Shown: positions 55,609-64,000 of the stretch, piece by piece
Layout of the letters: each line of letters begins with the position of its first letter
Position numbering within the stretch: the first letter of the stretch is position 1
Assembly (NCBI GenBank): GCA_905221605.1
Contig: CAJNDS010000032.1
Coordinates: forward strand, 186,649-250,648
From: Symbiodinium natans
Taxonomy: Eukaryota > Sar > Dinophyceae > Suessiales > Symbiodiniaceae
Reading direction: 5' to 3'
Length of the DNA stretch: 64,000 nt
Notes under the pieces: generated by a model
Told to the model about the DNA's origin: nothing
The model's database searches: none
What the model saw: the letters and a program-made list of their open reading frames with translations, nothing else
Program-made: the position numbers and the translations under genes

Positions 55609-55963
55609 GCAGGGTTCAAACGGCACTTGGAGCGCCCACAACCTACTGGTTCTCCACTGCCCATATGGTTCTTAGAAGGGAGTGGGGGAAAGAGGTACCA
55701 TCTACAGCCCTTTAAGGTTTCCCTCATTCCCTACTAAAAACCAGTAAGATCAGTAATATAATAGTTGTGAGAGTCGCTATTGTAGCTCCAAGACTCCAGG
55801 GCTGAAAGAACCCTTGGGAAAGGTGTTCCAGCGTGTCCTGCGGGCTCTGCCTACCATCACACCGGCTTCTGGCTCGGTGGTGAGGTCGTGACTTCCCCGA
55901 AGTAGCAAGGGAGTTTTGGGAGCTTCTTGGGAGCTTAAGGCTACCTGGGGTAATAGTTTCAAG

Positions 55964-56100
55964 TGGGAGTTTGAGCTCTTTGAGCTGGTCTCTGGACTCT
56001 TTGCCGAGGTGTCCGAGTCCGATATTTCCTCTTGCCTGGCAGCCTGCTCTGGGAGTGCGACGTGCTACGCCTTTGCCTGGGTTGAATTGAGCACGTGTGC
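55964..56100 (+). CDS. Exon, second Apple-type segment
   Basis: The frame reads WEFELFELVSGLFAEVSESD, then ISSCLAACSGSATCYAFAWV. C-x3-C-x5-C-Y-A-F is again the PAN/Apple core, shorter than in the 55315 exon. Boundaries are approximate; several AG and GT sites are possible. Confidence 0.55.
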
Positions 56101-56390
56101 CCCTGGACTATCCAGCAGCCTTTTTACCAGTGTTTGCCACATATTGATACATATTGGGAACCGAAAGTTAAAGTTGAGAAGGCGCAAAGCCCTCAAAAAG
56201 CCCTCAAAGCCCTCGGTGAGCGGCACCCAATATGCCAAGATATGCCACCACACGTTTGGACAGCAAGTTATCTCTGAAATGTCCTCATGTCAGGTCCTCT
56301 ACACTTCGGTGGGTACAGCCATCAGCGACCTCAGTTCTGTCGCATGCACCTTGGCCTCAGGGACTATGCTTGATGAGTTCTGTTCTTGAG

Positions 56391-56554
56391 GCCGGCAGCG
56401 TGCCGCTTTTGGAACTGCTGTACTGCGCGTTTCGGATTGTTTTGATGACCGCACGGTTCAACCCCCTGAACATCCACAACCACTCAGTCACGAAAGCTAG
56501 CTCCTTGGCGCTTGTGGGAGTTGTCGTTTACAACCTTTCTCTCCAATGTCTCAG
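56391..56554 (+). CDS. Possible exon with two hydrophobic segments
   Basis: It reads GSVPLLELLYCAFRIVLMTA, a loop with N-x-S, then ASSLALVGVVVYNLSLQC, ending CTCAG|GTAATT. The two-segment layout is loosely like the 29385 exon. It is not phase-verified with its neighbours. Confidence 0.4.
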
Positions 56555-56777
56555 GTAATTCAAAAACCGACCCTGGGCCTTAACAGGCATGAAAATCGAG
56601 TAGGTAGGCCTCCCCTTTAAGGCCTCTTGTTGCTTGTTGGAACGCAGCCGAAAAACAAACAGCATTTGGCGTTAGGCCAGCAACAACCGTCAAGTACCGA
56701 CAGACGCTTTCAAACGAGATCGACAGACATTCTTCACCAATCGCGATCTTGAAATTTCTTTAGTGGCACTTTATCAG

Positions 56778-56886
56778 CTGTTCACACCTACGGGAGGCAT
56801 CAAGCCCGTCCAGGGCGACCAGCCATGTTTCGACAACTTTTGGCAAGACACGTCGGGAGCGACTTGCAGAGACTACGAGCCTTTGC
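56778..56886 (+). CDS. Exon, cysteine-containing
   Basis: After TATCAG it reads LFTPTGGIKPVQGDQPCFDN, then FWQDTSGATCRDYEPL, ending TTGC|GTTAAG. It joins 57333 in phase 1. Confidence 0.65.
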
Positions 56887-57332
56887 GTTAAGGCAGACCT
56901 TGGGCCTTTGGCTGACTGTCAGAACACGTCCCCATTGAAGTGGCACGTCTTGCGCAACACCCGAGAATCCTTCCAAGCCCAAAAGGACATGTCAACGGTG
57001 GCCTGGGGAACCCTGATGCTGCCCGTCGCAAAAAACAACCACAACCACTCTCTGCTGAACTGAAACTTCCCGGTTGGGGCAACCCAAGCAACCCTGTAGC
57101 CAAGCCGGTTCCAGGCGGACTCAAGGCTCATCCCGAATAGCGTGGACAGTGCAAGGTACGATTCTGTATATCCAGCTCTGGTAGAACTGGTAGAACCCCT
57201 AAGCCCGAAGCCTCCTAAACGTACTTTAAAAAACGAACGATACCCTGAGCCCTCCGAAAGAATCAACCAGTAGACTTCTGAACCTGACTCCCCTGAAGCT
57301 TTGGAATCCCTGAGACCGCCCGAGACCCTCAG

Positions 57333-57418
57333 CCGTGAACTGGGAATCTCAGGAAGTCAAAGCTTACTGCACCCCGTACGGCCGCTACGGGACAGGCTGG
57401 GCCCGGGACCGTTTCCAG
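57333..57418 (+). CDS. Exon, cysteine-containing
   Basis: It continues from 56886 in phase: VNWESQEVKAYCTPYGRYGT, then GWARDRFQ, ending at CAG|GTATGC. It is rich in aromatic residues and glycine with one cysteine. Confidence 0.65.
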
Positions 57419-57627
57419 GTATGCAGGTGGCGGCGACAGTTCAGGGCAATTATAGGCCGTCTTCCTGCGCTTCGGACTAGGCGTGGGGACGGTCTTGTTG
57501 GAGGGCTGTAGAGGCACAGTCCAGTTCCAGCTACACCTGAACTCTACGAACACTCCAATCCAAAGCATTAAATTTATCTTGAAACCAAAAGAGTCCTGAA
57601 TCCCGGAGCCCTCATTTGCCAAGGTTC

Positions 57628-57695
57628 CTACGACACCTTCCGCACATTTGCCTGGAACGGGCTTTCAGCTGCGGGCAGCTCGGACATGTCTTAAC
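57628..57695 (+). CDS. Possible exon
   Basis: After GCCAAG it reads SYDTFRTFAWNGLSAAGSSD and then M. It is rich in aromatic residues. The donor is not clear. Confidence 0.4.
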
Positions 57696-57860
57696 AGAGC
57701 CCCTTCCTGGACGTCCTGTCGCTTTGGTTGAAGGGAGGACTTCACTTGTGTGGCAAGCGCCACAGAATAATTTCACCGCTTCGAAGGACAAGATGCCGAG
57801 TAGCCGCGGGGTTTTCTGAGATCCATGGGGCGTTTCGCAAAAGAACACGGACACCGGAAG

Positions 57861-57922
57861 GTGCTTGCTGTGCTTGTGGTGGCGGATCAACTGCCAAGCC
57901 TTGCGCCGACTACACCACAAAG
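57861..57922 (+). CDS. Exon, dense cysteines
   Basis: Between CGGAAG and GTGGGG it reads ACCACGGGSTAKPCADYTTK. Four cysteines occur in 20 residues, EGF-like in density but too short to classify. Confidence 0.6.
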
Positions 57923-58206
57923 GTGGGGCGGCAGGGGGAACCACGGGGAACCTTCCACCCTCGTCAGAGGTTCTAAACGAGAAATCCCAAGAAGCAGCTC
58001 AACAGTTATCAATTGCTGGGGTTCCAAGAACGACAGTCCTAGTCAAACCCCAAACCCTCAACTCTCAACTGCCACTGCAGTTCCTCGCTTGTTGGATTTC
58101 CTTTGCGGCTTGGCAGCTTTGTTTCAGGAACAGCTTGCTGTGTGGCCTCGCGCCTATGTTTGAGCTGCCCCTACTCCAACACTTGGGCCGAATCGAGATT
58201 GCTTAG

Positions 58207-58293
58207 GATGGGTCAGCAGACCACCAACCCTTTTTGTCAACAGTCCTGGCACAAGGATGCTCAGGACTACTTTGACTACTTTCATCTCTAGCG
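58207..58293 (+). CDS. Possible exon
   Basis: It reads MGQQTTNPFCQQSWHKDAQD and then YFDYFHL, followed by TAG. It is aromatic with one cysteine. No good donor precedes the stop. Confidence 0.35.
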
Positions 58294-58799
58294 GCCCTCA
58301 CTGGCTCAAACCACGACCCGCAGTGTCATCCATAGCGTGTAGGGAAGGCGACACAAGCTTCGTATGTGAGCGGGCCTGAGACTGCATGTTGCGCCACACA
58401 GCGGGCAGTGTTTTTTCTAGACCTAGTTGTTTTTCACGCCGCCCACAGAAGCAGCCGTGGTAACGTCTGTGTATAATTTGTACAATAATGTCTGACCCTC
58501 GATAATAGTTTGCGTTACGTCGGTGGCACGTCCTGTAAGAAAGAATAAAGGAATAACAGGTATCAACGGAATTCAAGGAAAAGAGCCAAATGAAGCAAAT
58601 GTCAATGGGGGGTCCTGGCACTGTGGCACTGTCAGGAGAGCTGCCCTTTGCGATGCCAATGGCAGGTTCTGAGCGCTGCCAGCGGTGTCTGCGTCTACGC
58701 TGAGGTACTCTTACAGCAGAAGGGCAGCAAGGCCTCATTTTAAAAAAGTGCTCATTTTTTGCTTTTGCTCCCATCTTTACAATATTTAACAATGCACAG

Positions 58800-58977
58800 A
58801 CTGCACAGAGCATGAAGCTGCTTCGAACGTTGCTCCGAGGCAAGTCTTGCGATCCAGACGTTCCAAGTCACATGCAGGGCCGCGTGTATGACATCGCTGG
58901 CTGCCAGCACACCACTCAAGGGCAACAACCTCCAGTCAACTTGTACGTCTGCGATTATAGCAACATAAGTCTCAGTG
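58800..58977 (+). CDS. Exon, cysteine-containing extracellular segment
   Basis: A strong polypyrimidine tract precedes the CACAG acceptor. It reads TAQSMKLLRTLLRGKSCDPD, then VPSHMQGRVYDIAGC, then PVNLYVCDYSNISLS, ending at GTACAT. Three cysteines and an N-I-S sequon. Confidence 0.65.
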
Positions 58978-59099
58978 GTACATGTTTTGCCTTTTTTCTC
59001 AAGCCTCCATACAAGATGTCCTTCAGCGGTGGAGATATGCATCGATTCAGTTGCCCTGCTTGATGACTCAGAGATCTGGATGAACGGCCATTTGCTGAG

Positions 59100-59150
59100 G
59101 TGACAACTGTGGCATTTGCCGCGAGGGAGCTATCAAGCCCGACACAGCAG
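59100..59150 (+). CDS. Short exon, EGF-like cysteines
   Basis: It reads DNCGICREGAIKPDTA between CTGAG and GTTGCT. The C-x2-C plus G-x-I-K/P-D segment is typical of EGF or ephrin-receptor-like cysteine repeats. Confidence 0.5.
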
Positions 59151-59220
59151 GTTGCTCACTGTACCCAGGCAGTCCGTGACTTTGTTTTCTGGAAGGTGGA
59201 CTGCAGCTGAGGGGTTTCAG

Positions 59221-59364
59221 GGCTCGTCATGGAGCAACTTCACGCATCCAAGGTACAAATTCGAGCAGCAGACATGTTCGACAGGCTTTGTGTGTCCGGA
59301 CGACTACGAGCCGAATCCCGAAAACGTCAACTCCACCACCTTGACCCGGAGTGAATGCTGCCAG
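59221..59364 (+). CDS. Exon, cysteine-rich
   Basis: After TTTCAG it reads GSSWSNFTHPRYKFEQQTCS, then TGFVCPDDYEPNPENVNST, then TRSECCQ. Four cysteines and N-F-T, N-S-T sequons fit a secreted domain. The next bases GAAGGA would be a GA donor. Confidence 0.6.
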
Positions 59365-59653
59365 AAGGAGGGCCCGAGAATTCTCTAAAACTTGTTCTAA
59401 AAGCTTGTAAGATGCATAAGTGCTGTCGCCTGTCACCAGGAGTGCCTGACATTTCCTTCCATCTTGTGCCCCGTTGGAAGATGCCAGAAGCTTGGAAGAA
59501 ACCGAGCGCAACAAACGCTAGTTGTAGCACCCAATCTTCGCATGGTGTCTTTGTCACTTGGTTATGCTCGCACAAATCACGGTCAGTGAAGGATCGCGGG
59601 AAACAGTTGTCGAAAGCTTTCTGGGAACTATGTGCAAACATCTCCGGATGAAG

Positions 59654-59717
59654 ACTGCTCCCCGGACCGTCCTGTGCCAGATGAAGAAAGCTGTCAGCTC
59701 GGTGCCCTCAGCTTGCG
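59654..59717 (+). CDS. Short exon, cysteine-containing
   Basis: It reads CSPDRPVPDEESCQLGALSL, ending TTGCG|GTATGG. Two cysteines in an acidic, proline-rich segment. Confidence 0.5.
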
Positions 59718-59839
59718 GTATGGCTTTGGAGGAGCCTTAAGATGAGTTAAGAATAGTTCAGACTTTCAAGAGGGTTTTGGTTGGGAAGATGAGTAGGGTC
59801 TAGTAGGCCTCCAGCTACAGCTACGCAGCTACTTTTCAG

Positions 59840-59920
59840 GAACTGCCAGTTTTGCACTGCAGCCGAACGGATGCATCGTGGTGGATCGAACTTGCTACTT
59901 CAACACCATGAGCCTCCGAT
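59840..59920 (+). CDS. Exon, cysteine-containing
   Basis: After TTTTCAG it reads TASFALQPNGCIVVDRTCYF and then NTMSLR, ending in phase 1 at GTCCAC. It joins 60111 in phase. Two cysteines. Confidence 0.6.
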
Positions 59921-60110
59921 GTCCACTCTTAAGACAAGACTTTTTTTGCCTCTGGACCCTCTGGAGTCGAAAACGACAAACTCGACAAACGTTCAACTGC
60001 GAGGTTTTTCATTAAGTTGCAGGGCCCACATTGTCAAGCACACCTGAGGAATCACTCCAGTCCTGTCTTCAACTCGAACACTTCAAGGGTGTGCCTGGCA
60101 ACGCCACAAG

Positions 60111-60314
60111 TGCAGCCGACCCCCGGCTACACTGAGGTGTGTACTGACTGCCGCTGCGAAACCCGGAGGATCATCGCACCCGTCGATGAATCGGACGCAT
60201 GCCGACAGCTGTGCGATGTAGACATTGACTGCTTCTTCTTCAACTACGACTACCAAAATCTTAGCTGCTGGGCTTGCCCAGAAGACTACGGCAACGAGGT
60301 GTTCCCATACACAG
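60111..60314 (+). CDS. Exon, PAN/Apple-type domain
   Basis: It joins 59920 in phase. It reads QPTPGYTEVCTDCRCETRR, then DESDACRQLCDVDIDCFFFN, then LSCWACPEDYGNE, ending ACAG|GTTGGA. C-R-Q-L-C-x5-C-F-F-F-N-Y is a clear PAN/Apple helix-strand core with flanking disulfide cysteines. With the 55315 and 55964 exons it makes at least three Apple-type domains in this secreted protein. Confidence 0.75.
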
Positions 60315-60785
60315 GTTGGATGCCAGGCTGAAGTTCAGGTTAAATCCGCTTGGCATCCAAAGTTAACTCAAAGCCAGCATCTTTCCTTTTTGGAGTCTTA
60401 GGGGGCCATGGTGCGCCATGCATCTAAAGTTGTGAAACACCAGTCCGCAGGTAGTTCCCGAGCCAGGTGGCAGACGCGCTCTCCTCCAAACGCTTCAAAT
60501 ATCATTTTACGAGACAGAGAAGAAATGGACCTTCACCTCTATAAGAAGCCACGGGAGGGCACATCCACACGTCCCTCTTTCATGAGAGGAGCGCACCAGC
60601 ACATAGCGCATCGCGTGAGAGGATGCACAAGACACATTCTAGGCAAAGCTGTGATAAGCTGCAGAGGTGAGCCAAAGAGAGCAGCCAAAGAATTCGTGCT
60701 GGCAAACCTTAAAGGAAGTGACCCCAGCATGCGCATGAGGTGCCAATAGCAGCGCGTGTCTACTGCTCACGTTGTCGGTGCCAAG

Positions 60786-60980
60786 GATCTACGAAAAGAT
60801 TCCTTGTGGGCAGCTGCAAACAGAGGCGGACTGCCCCACGACCCGCTGCGTGTGGAACGGCTTTTCCTGCAGCGACAAGGAGCGTGGGGTTAAACAGACT
60901 CCAGGATGTTGCAGGACTTCGAGCGGGTACTACCGGGTTGCTTCCGGGGATGCGGTGGCAAGGCTTCAGTGGGTGGCCGC
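60786..60980 (+). CDS. Exon, cysteine-rich
   Basis: After GCCAAG it reads YEKIPCGQLQTEADCPTTRC, then VWNGFSCSDKERG, then a C-C pair and SGYYRVASGDAVARLQW. C...C...C-V-W-N-x-F-S-C recalls PSI-like or plexin-type cysteine knots and is echoed by the 63251 exon. The 3' end is approximate. Confidence 0.6.
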
Positions 60981-61019
60981 CGTCAAATGTCAGTCTCCCA
61001 CCTTCAGCCCCAACACCCC

Positions 61020-61407
61020 TCTAAACACTATAGGCACACTATAGTCACATTATTATAGTCCCTCCTAGACTATATAGCTCTAACCTAGGTCTGGGTCCCT
61101 AGAGTCGAAAGTGCCCTTGAGGCGGACTGCGGGGGAAACTTGGCAGATATATGACCCTAAGCCCTTCCTAAGCCCCGCAGTGTTGCCGGGCCCACAAAAC
61201 CCTAAATCTCAGGTGGAAACCCCAACGAACCATTAGCAAAGCTCCAGTCCAGAGCACAAATGGAGGCTGCTGGTTGGCACTCGGATTGCAAACAGAATTG
61301 TTTTCGCGCGTGTTGTTCAAGGACGTGTTAGGGTTAGGGTTAGGGCTGCGCGAGCTTGAGAGGTTACGGCATGTTACGGCAAGTTGATAGGGTTCGGGCA
61401 AGCTCAG
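61020..61407. other. Intron, telomere-like
   Basis: It contains several GTTAGG/TATAGTCAC-type short repeats, including GTTAGGGTTAGGGTTAGGG near 61328. No exon. Confidence 0.5.
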
Positions 61408-61510
61408 CTTGCCAACGCCACCTTGAAGTCAGCATCGATCGTCAATGCCAGGCAATTCGACACAGGGCCCAGTTGGGAGTACTTTGACTATCTGGGAGAC
61501 TTGGCACCAA
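61408..61510 (+). CDS. Exon, unknown
   Basis: After GCTCAG it reads LANATLKSASIVNARQFDTG, then PSWEYFDYLGDLAP, ending at GTCCAA. One N-A-T sequon. Confidence 0.6.
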
Positions 61511-61947
61511 GTCCAAGAGTTCACTGCTGAAGTTTAAAACCTTCAGACTTATCACCTAATGCGACTCAGCTTTCTGCGCCCGAAACTTGGACTGTAAGCA
61601 CAGTCCCAGAGCTTTCAGGGTGTATCCATCGCGAGCGACGTTGCCTGAAGTGGCAAAGGACGGCGCAGTCGCGAAGCCTGCTAAACTCTTTACAGCCAAG
61701 GTCCAGGTCTGTTCCGGCAATGTTCAGAGGGGGGTCCCTTCTGCCATGTTCTGGCTTTGCTTCTGTGGTTATCGCAGCTCCCCATAGGTACTGCGACCAT
61801 GAGCTAAGATGTGAACCCTGGGGTTTGGTTCTGAACTCAATGTGGACCTGAGTTTCATCCCTGGTCAACGACGAGATGCATATGTGACGTATGTGTGAGA
61901 GTCGAGAACCCTACGCCCGAGCTGCGCATTCTCCTGCCCAGGAGAAG

Positions 61948-62021
61948 GTGGCTACAGAGCGTGGAACAATAACCGAGCTCCGTTCTTCATCAAGACGCAG
62001 CTGCAGGGCACCGGCACCATG
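61948..62021 (+). CDS. Exon, unknown
   Basis: After GAGAAG it reads GYRAWNNNRAPFFIKTQLQG and then TGTM, ending CATG|GTCTTG. The frame stays open downstream with cysteines (SYSACSLGPF), so a longer exon is possible. Confidence 0.5.
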
Positions 62022-62232
62022 GTCTTGCTGGTCAGCTACTCTGCTTGCTCTTTGGGACCCTTCATATTTGCGAATGATTGCTCTACATATCATGCTTGGC
62101 TCTAAGGCGCTCCTGTTTAAACATGTCCATGAGCTTGGGGCACCAAGGAAATGATTTTGATCGAATCGACAACGGCAGTATCTTGTCTCTGCGTGTGTGA
62201 TCTAGAGAATCTAGAGGTTCGCGCGGTTTAAG

Positions 62233-62305
62233 ATTCAATGCGTTTGACTCGTCGGAGCCCTGGTCAGATCGAGTGACTGTTTACAAGAACGATGCTGTCA
62301 TAGCA
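62233..62305 (+). CDS. Exon, unknown
   Basis: After TTTAAG it reads FNAFDSSEPWSDRVTVYKND and then AVIA, ending at GTGCTT. Confidence 0.5.
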
Positions 62306-62462
62306 GTGCTTGGCCCCCTCCTGGAGGCCATGGGCCGAAACCCTAACCGACTTGGAGGTTTCAGGTCGGAGGTTCTGGTTTGCAAGGCCCAGAGTCTGGT
62401 TTTTATTGAGAGCACGTGCCGTTCGCAGTTTACGTTGTGAAGACGTCGACCTCTCGGTGCAG

Positions 62463-62566
62463 CGTGGAAGGTGTTTGTTACCATCAATTATGCTGACGGC
62501 GATGAAGTGAAGATCTACGAAGAATTCTCGATTCTGTGGGTGAAGTCCATTGTCTTCGATTGCCAG
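62463..62566 (+). CDS. Exon, beta-rich
   Basis: After GTGCAG it reads WKVFVTINYADGDEVKIYEE, then FSILWVKSIVFDCQ, ending CAG|GTGGGC. Alternating hydrophobic strands and a terminal cysteine. Confidence 0.65.
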
Positions 62567-63150
62567 GTGGGCTTGGAGACTTCAGGATGCCCTTACAATG
62601 AACGGCCATGAAGCCAAATTGGACTCAGACTGTGTCCCATGCTGTATCCGCGAGTCCATGATTGGCAAACCTAAACTTTAAAACCTTTAGAACTCATCTG
62701 TGAACCTCAACGTCCCTAAATGATAGGGCTCTTGCACAGGCTTGCGCTCTGTACTCGACTCAGGAACTCTGCCTGGTGCTTAGAGGGGTGTTGCAAGGGC
62801 CAGCCTCTTTCGGGGCGGGGGAGGGGTGGAGGGGCGAGAGGGGGGGGGCTTGTTTGAGTGTATAATTAGGGACCTTAGTGGCCCTAGAAACCCCCAAATT
62901 CGATCGGGTTCACAAATGTTCAGAGGGTGTTCTCGGCAAACGGGAAGCACTTGGCCGCGAGGTCCGAACGGCCGCTGTCAGTGGCTCCCGGTATCCCAGC
63001 AGTGCCTTGTGGTCGCTTCGCACAATGATGGAAGATGTAGACTGGTTTGTGCTGCAATGGGGCCCCGCAAGTAGGGTTGAGATGTTGGGCGCTCTTTGTT
63101 GATCTCCAAAAAACCCAAGACCCTTGCAACGCCCTAAGTTCGGGGCCCAG
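62567..63150. other. Intron or uncertain exon
   Basis: A possible exon lies at 62965-63072 (GRCQWLPVSQQCLVVASHND in one frame), but another frame is equally open. Confidence 0.35.
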
Positions 63151-63205
63151 GTGTGCGGGTACTACAAGGACCCTGCTGATTGCCTGGCACCAAGAGAAGC
63201 TAAGG
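63151..63205 (+). CDS. Exon, cysteine-containing
   Basis: After GCCCAG it reads VCGYYKDPADCLAPREAK. Two cysteines. The end is approximate. Confidence 0.45.
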
Positions 63206-63250
63206 ACTCTAAAGGGCTCCTGGCACGATGCCTCTGACATTTGAGCCAAG

Positions 63251-63300
63251 GCCCGGTCTCCGAAGGCTGCACCTGGAATCCCTTCGCCCAGACATGTGAG
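63251..63300 (+). CDS. Short exon, cysteine-containing
   Basis: After CCAAG it reads PVSEGCTWNPFAQTCE, ending at GAG|GTGGGC. G-C-T-W-N-x-F-x-x-x-C resembles C-V-W-N-G-F-S-C in the 60786 exon, suggesting a repeated small cysteine module. Confidence 0.5.
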
Positions 63301-64000
63301 GTGGGCACTCTGAGGGTTCAGCGAGATATCAGCTCTTTTCGCTCATTACAATACTTTTTCGAGCCCAACCAAGCCCCACAGACGGATCCGAAATCGGCAT
63401 TTGGCAGATTGCAAATCAGAGTTGTATATAATCGGGCCCAGAGAGTCTTGATGCATGCGCTTCGAGAGCTTGGAACAGATTCACCCTTCAAGAGTGAGAG
63501 AAAGTTCTTGGTTTAAGGACGGATTGATCGGTGCTAGGCAAAACAGCCTTGGGCTCCTCAGATCCCAAACGAAGAAACGATCCAGATGGGGGGTTTACGA
63601 CAACGAGGGACCCCTAGTATAGACTCCAAAATCATCGGATCGCCTTATACCCCCAAAGAAGGTCCCACTCATTTCGGAAACCCGCGGATAGGAGCCTGGT
63701 GAGCAGGTTCACGAGAGTCTTTTTTTAATTCGACACACCAACGCTGCACTTACTGAGTTCTGGAACCGCCAACCTTTAAATCCTTCAGATTCTGAATCCC
63801 GAAGCCTTCGACCAACTTTGGATGCTTCTCTCCAGGCTACTGGGGGGAATGTGAGGCGCTCAGATCGGCTTGTGGACTGGTGCTCGGGTCTTGGAATGCG
63901 TGCGCACACGCGGCAGATGGATCGGTTGTGGATGAACTCGTAGTGGAGGATGTCGTGATGGAGGATGATGAAGTTGGTGTGGGGGCTTCACTAGAGCTTG
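63301..64000. other. No exon recognised at window end
   Basis: It contains the TIR-family fragment at 63585 and otherwise unremarkable sequence. The fifth gene may continue beyond the window. Confidence 0.35.
63585..63632 (+). mobile_element. Left-end fragment of the TIR element family
   Basis: TGGGGGGTTTACGACAACGA followed by GGGACCCCTAGTATAGAC matches the first 45 or so bases of the 36266 element. The rest of the element is absent. Confidence 0.5.

Overview
The window looks like nuclear DNA of a dinoflagellate, probably a Suessiales/Symbiodiniaceae-type genome. The evidence is: (i) a broken nuclear copy of mitochondrial cob with the dinoflagellate-type sequence; (ii) many short exons separated by small introns, with GT and some GC donors, and several introns with a direct repeat lying across both splice sites; (iii) cysteine-rich PAN/Apple-like exons of a kind I remember from dinoflagellate proteins; (iv) abundant interstitial TTTAGGG/CCCTAAA-like tracts; (v) all credible host exons on the + strand, as expected for unidirectional dinoflagellate gene blocks. 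No bacterial-style genes are present. Most long open frames are chance or repeat-driven, so host genes are given exon by exon.

Layout. 1.1-13.3 kb: scattered + strand exons with beta-sandwich-like (possibly PKD/REJ-like) and Apple-like segments. They are interrupted by microsatellites (6.5-7.2 kb), a cob NUMT (7.77-8.05 kb), a ~260-bp tandem repeat (9.67-10.33 kb), inverted minisatellites (10.5-11.2 kb) and a 42-bp minisatellite (11.2-12.0 kb). 13.3-17.3 kb: non-coding, dominated by a 1.1-kb CACTCT/CA/GCCACGC satellite block. 17.4-25.7 kb: a second exon series, including a three-exon Apple-type module at 19.4-20.3 kb. 28.3-38.9 kb: a third exon series with cysteine-rich segments and a two-helix membrane exon, plus a 570-bp element with terminal inverted repeats at 36.27-36.84 kb. 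40.86-44.14 kb: a strikingly AT-rich island unlike everything around it, carrying decayed virus/Polinton-like reading frames. 46.7-51.5 kb: a fourth exon series, which closes in phase at a stop at 51510. 54.57-63.3 kb: a fifth gene, starting with a signal peptide and running through Apple and other cysteine-rich exons; it may continue beyond the window.

How it fits together: the host genes look like large, multi-exon, secreted or cell-surface cysteine-rich proteins, possibly related to each other. The AT-rich island and the NUMT are foreign insertions into this block. Exon joins were tested only by reading phase and splice-site fit, so gene boundaries are tentative and no function beyond domain type is claimed.
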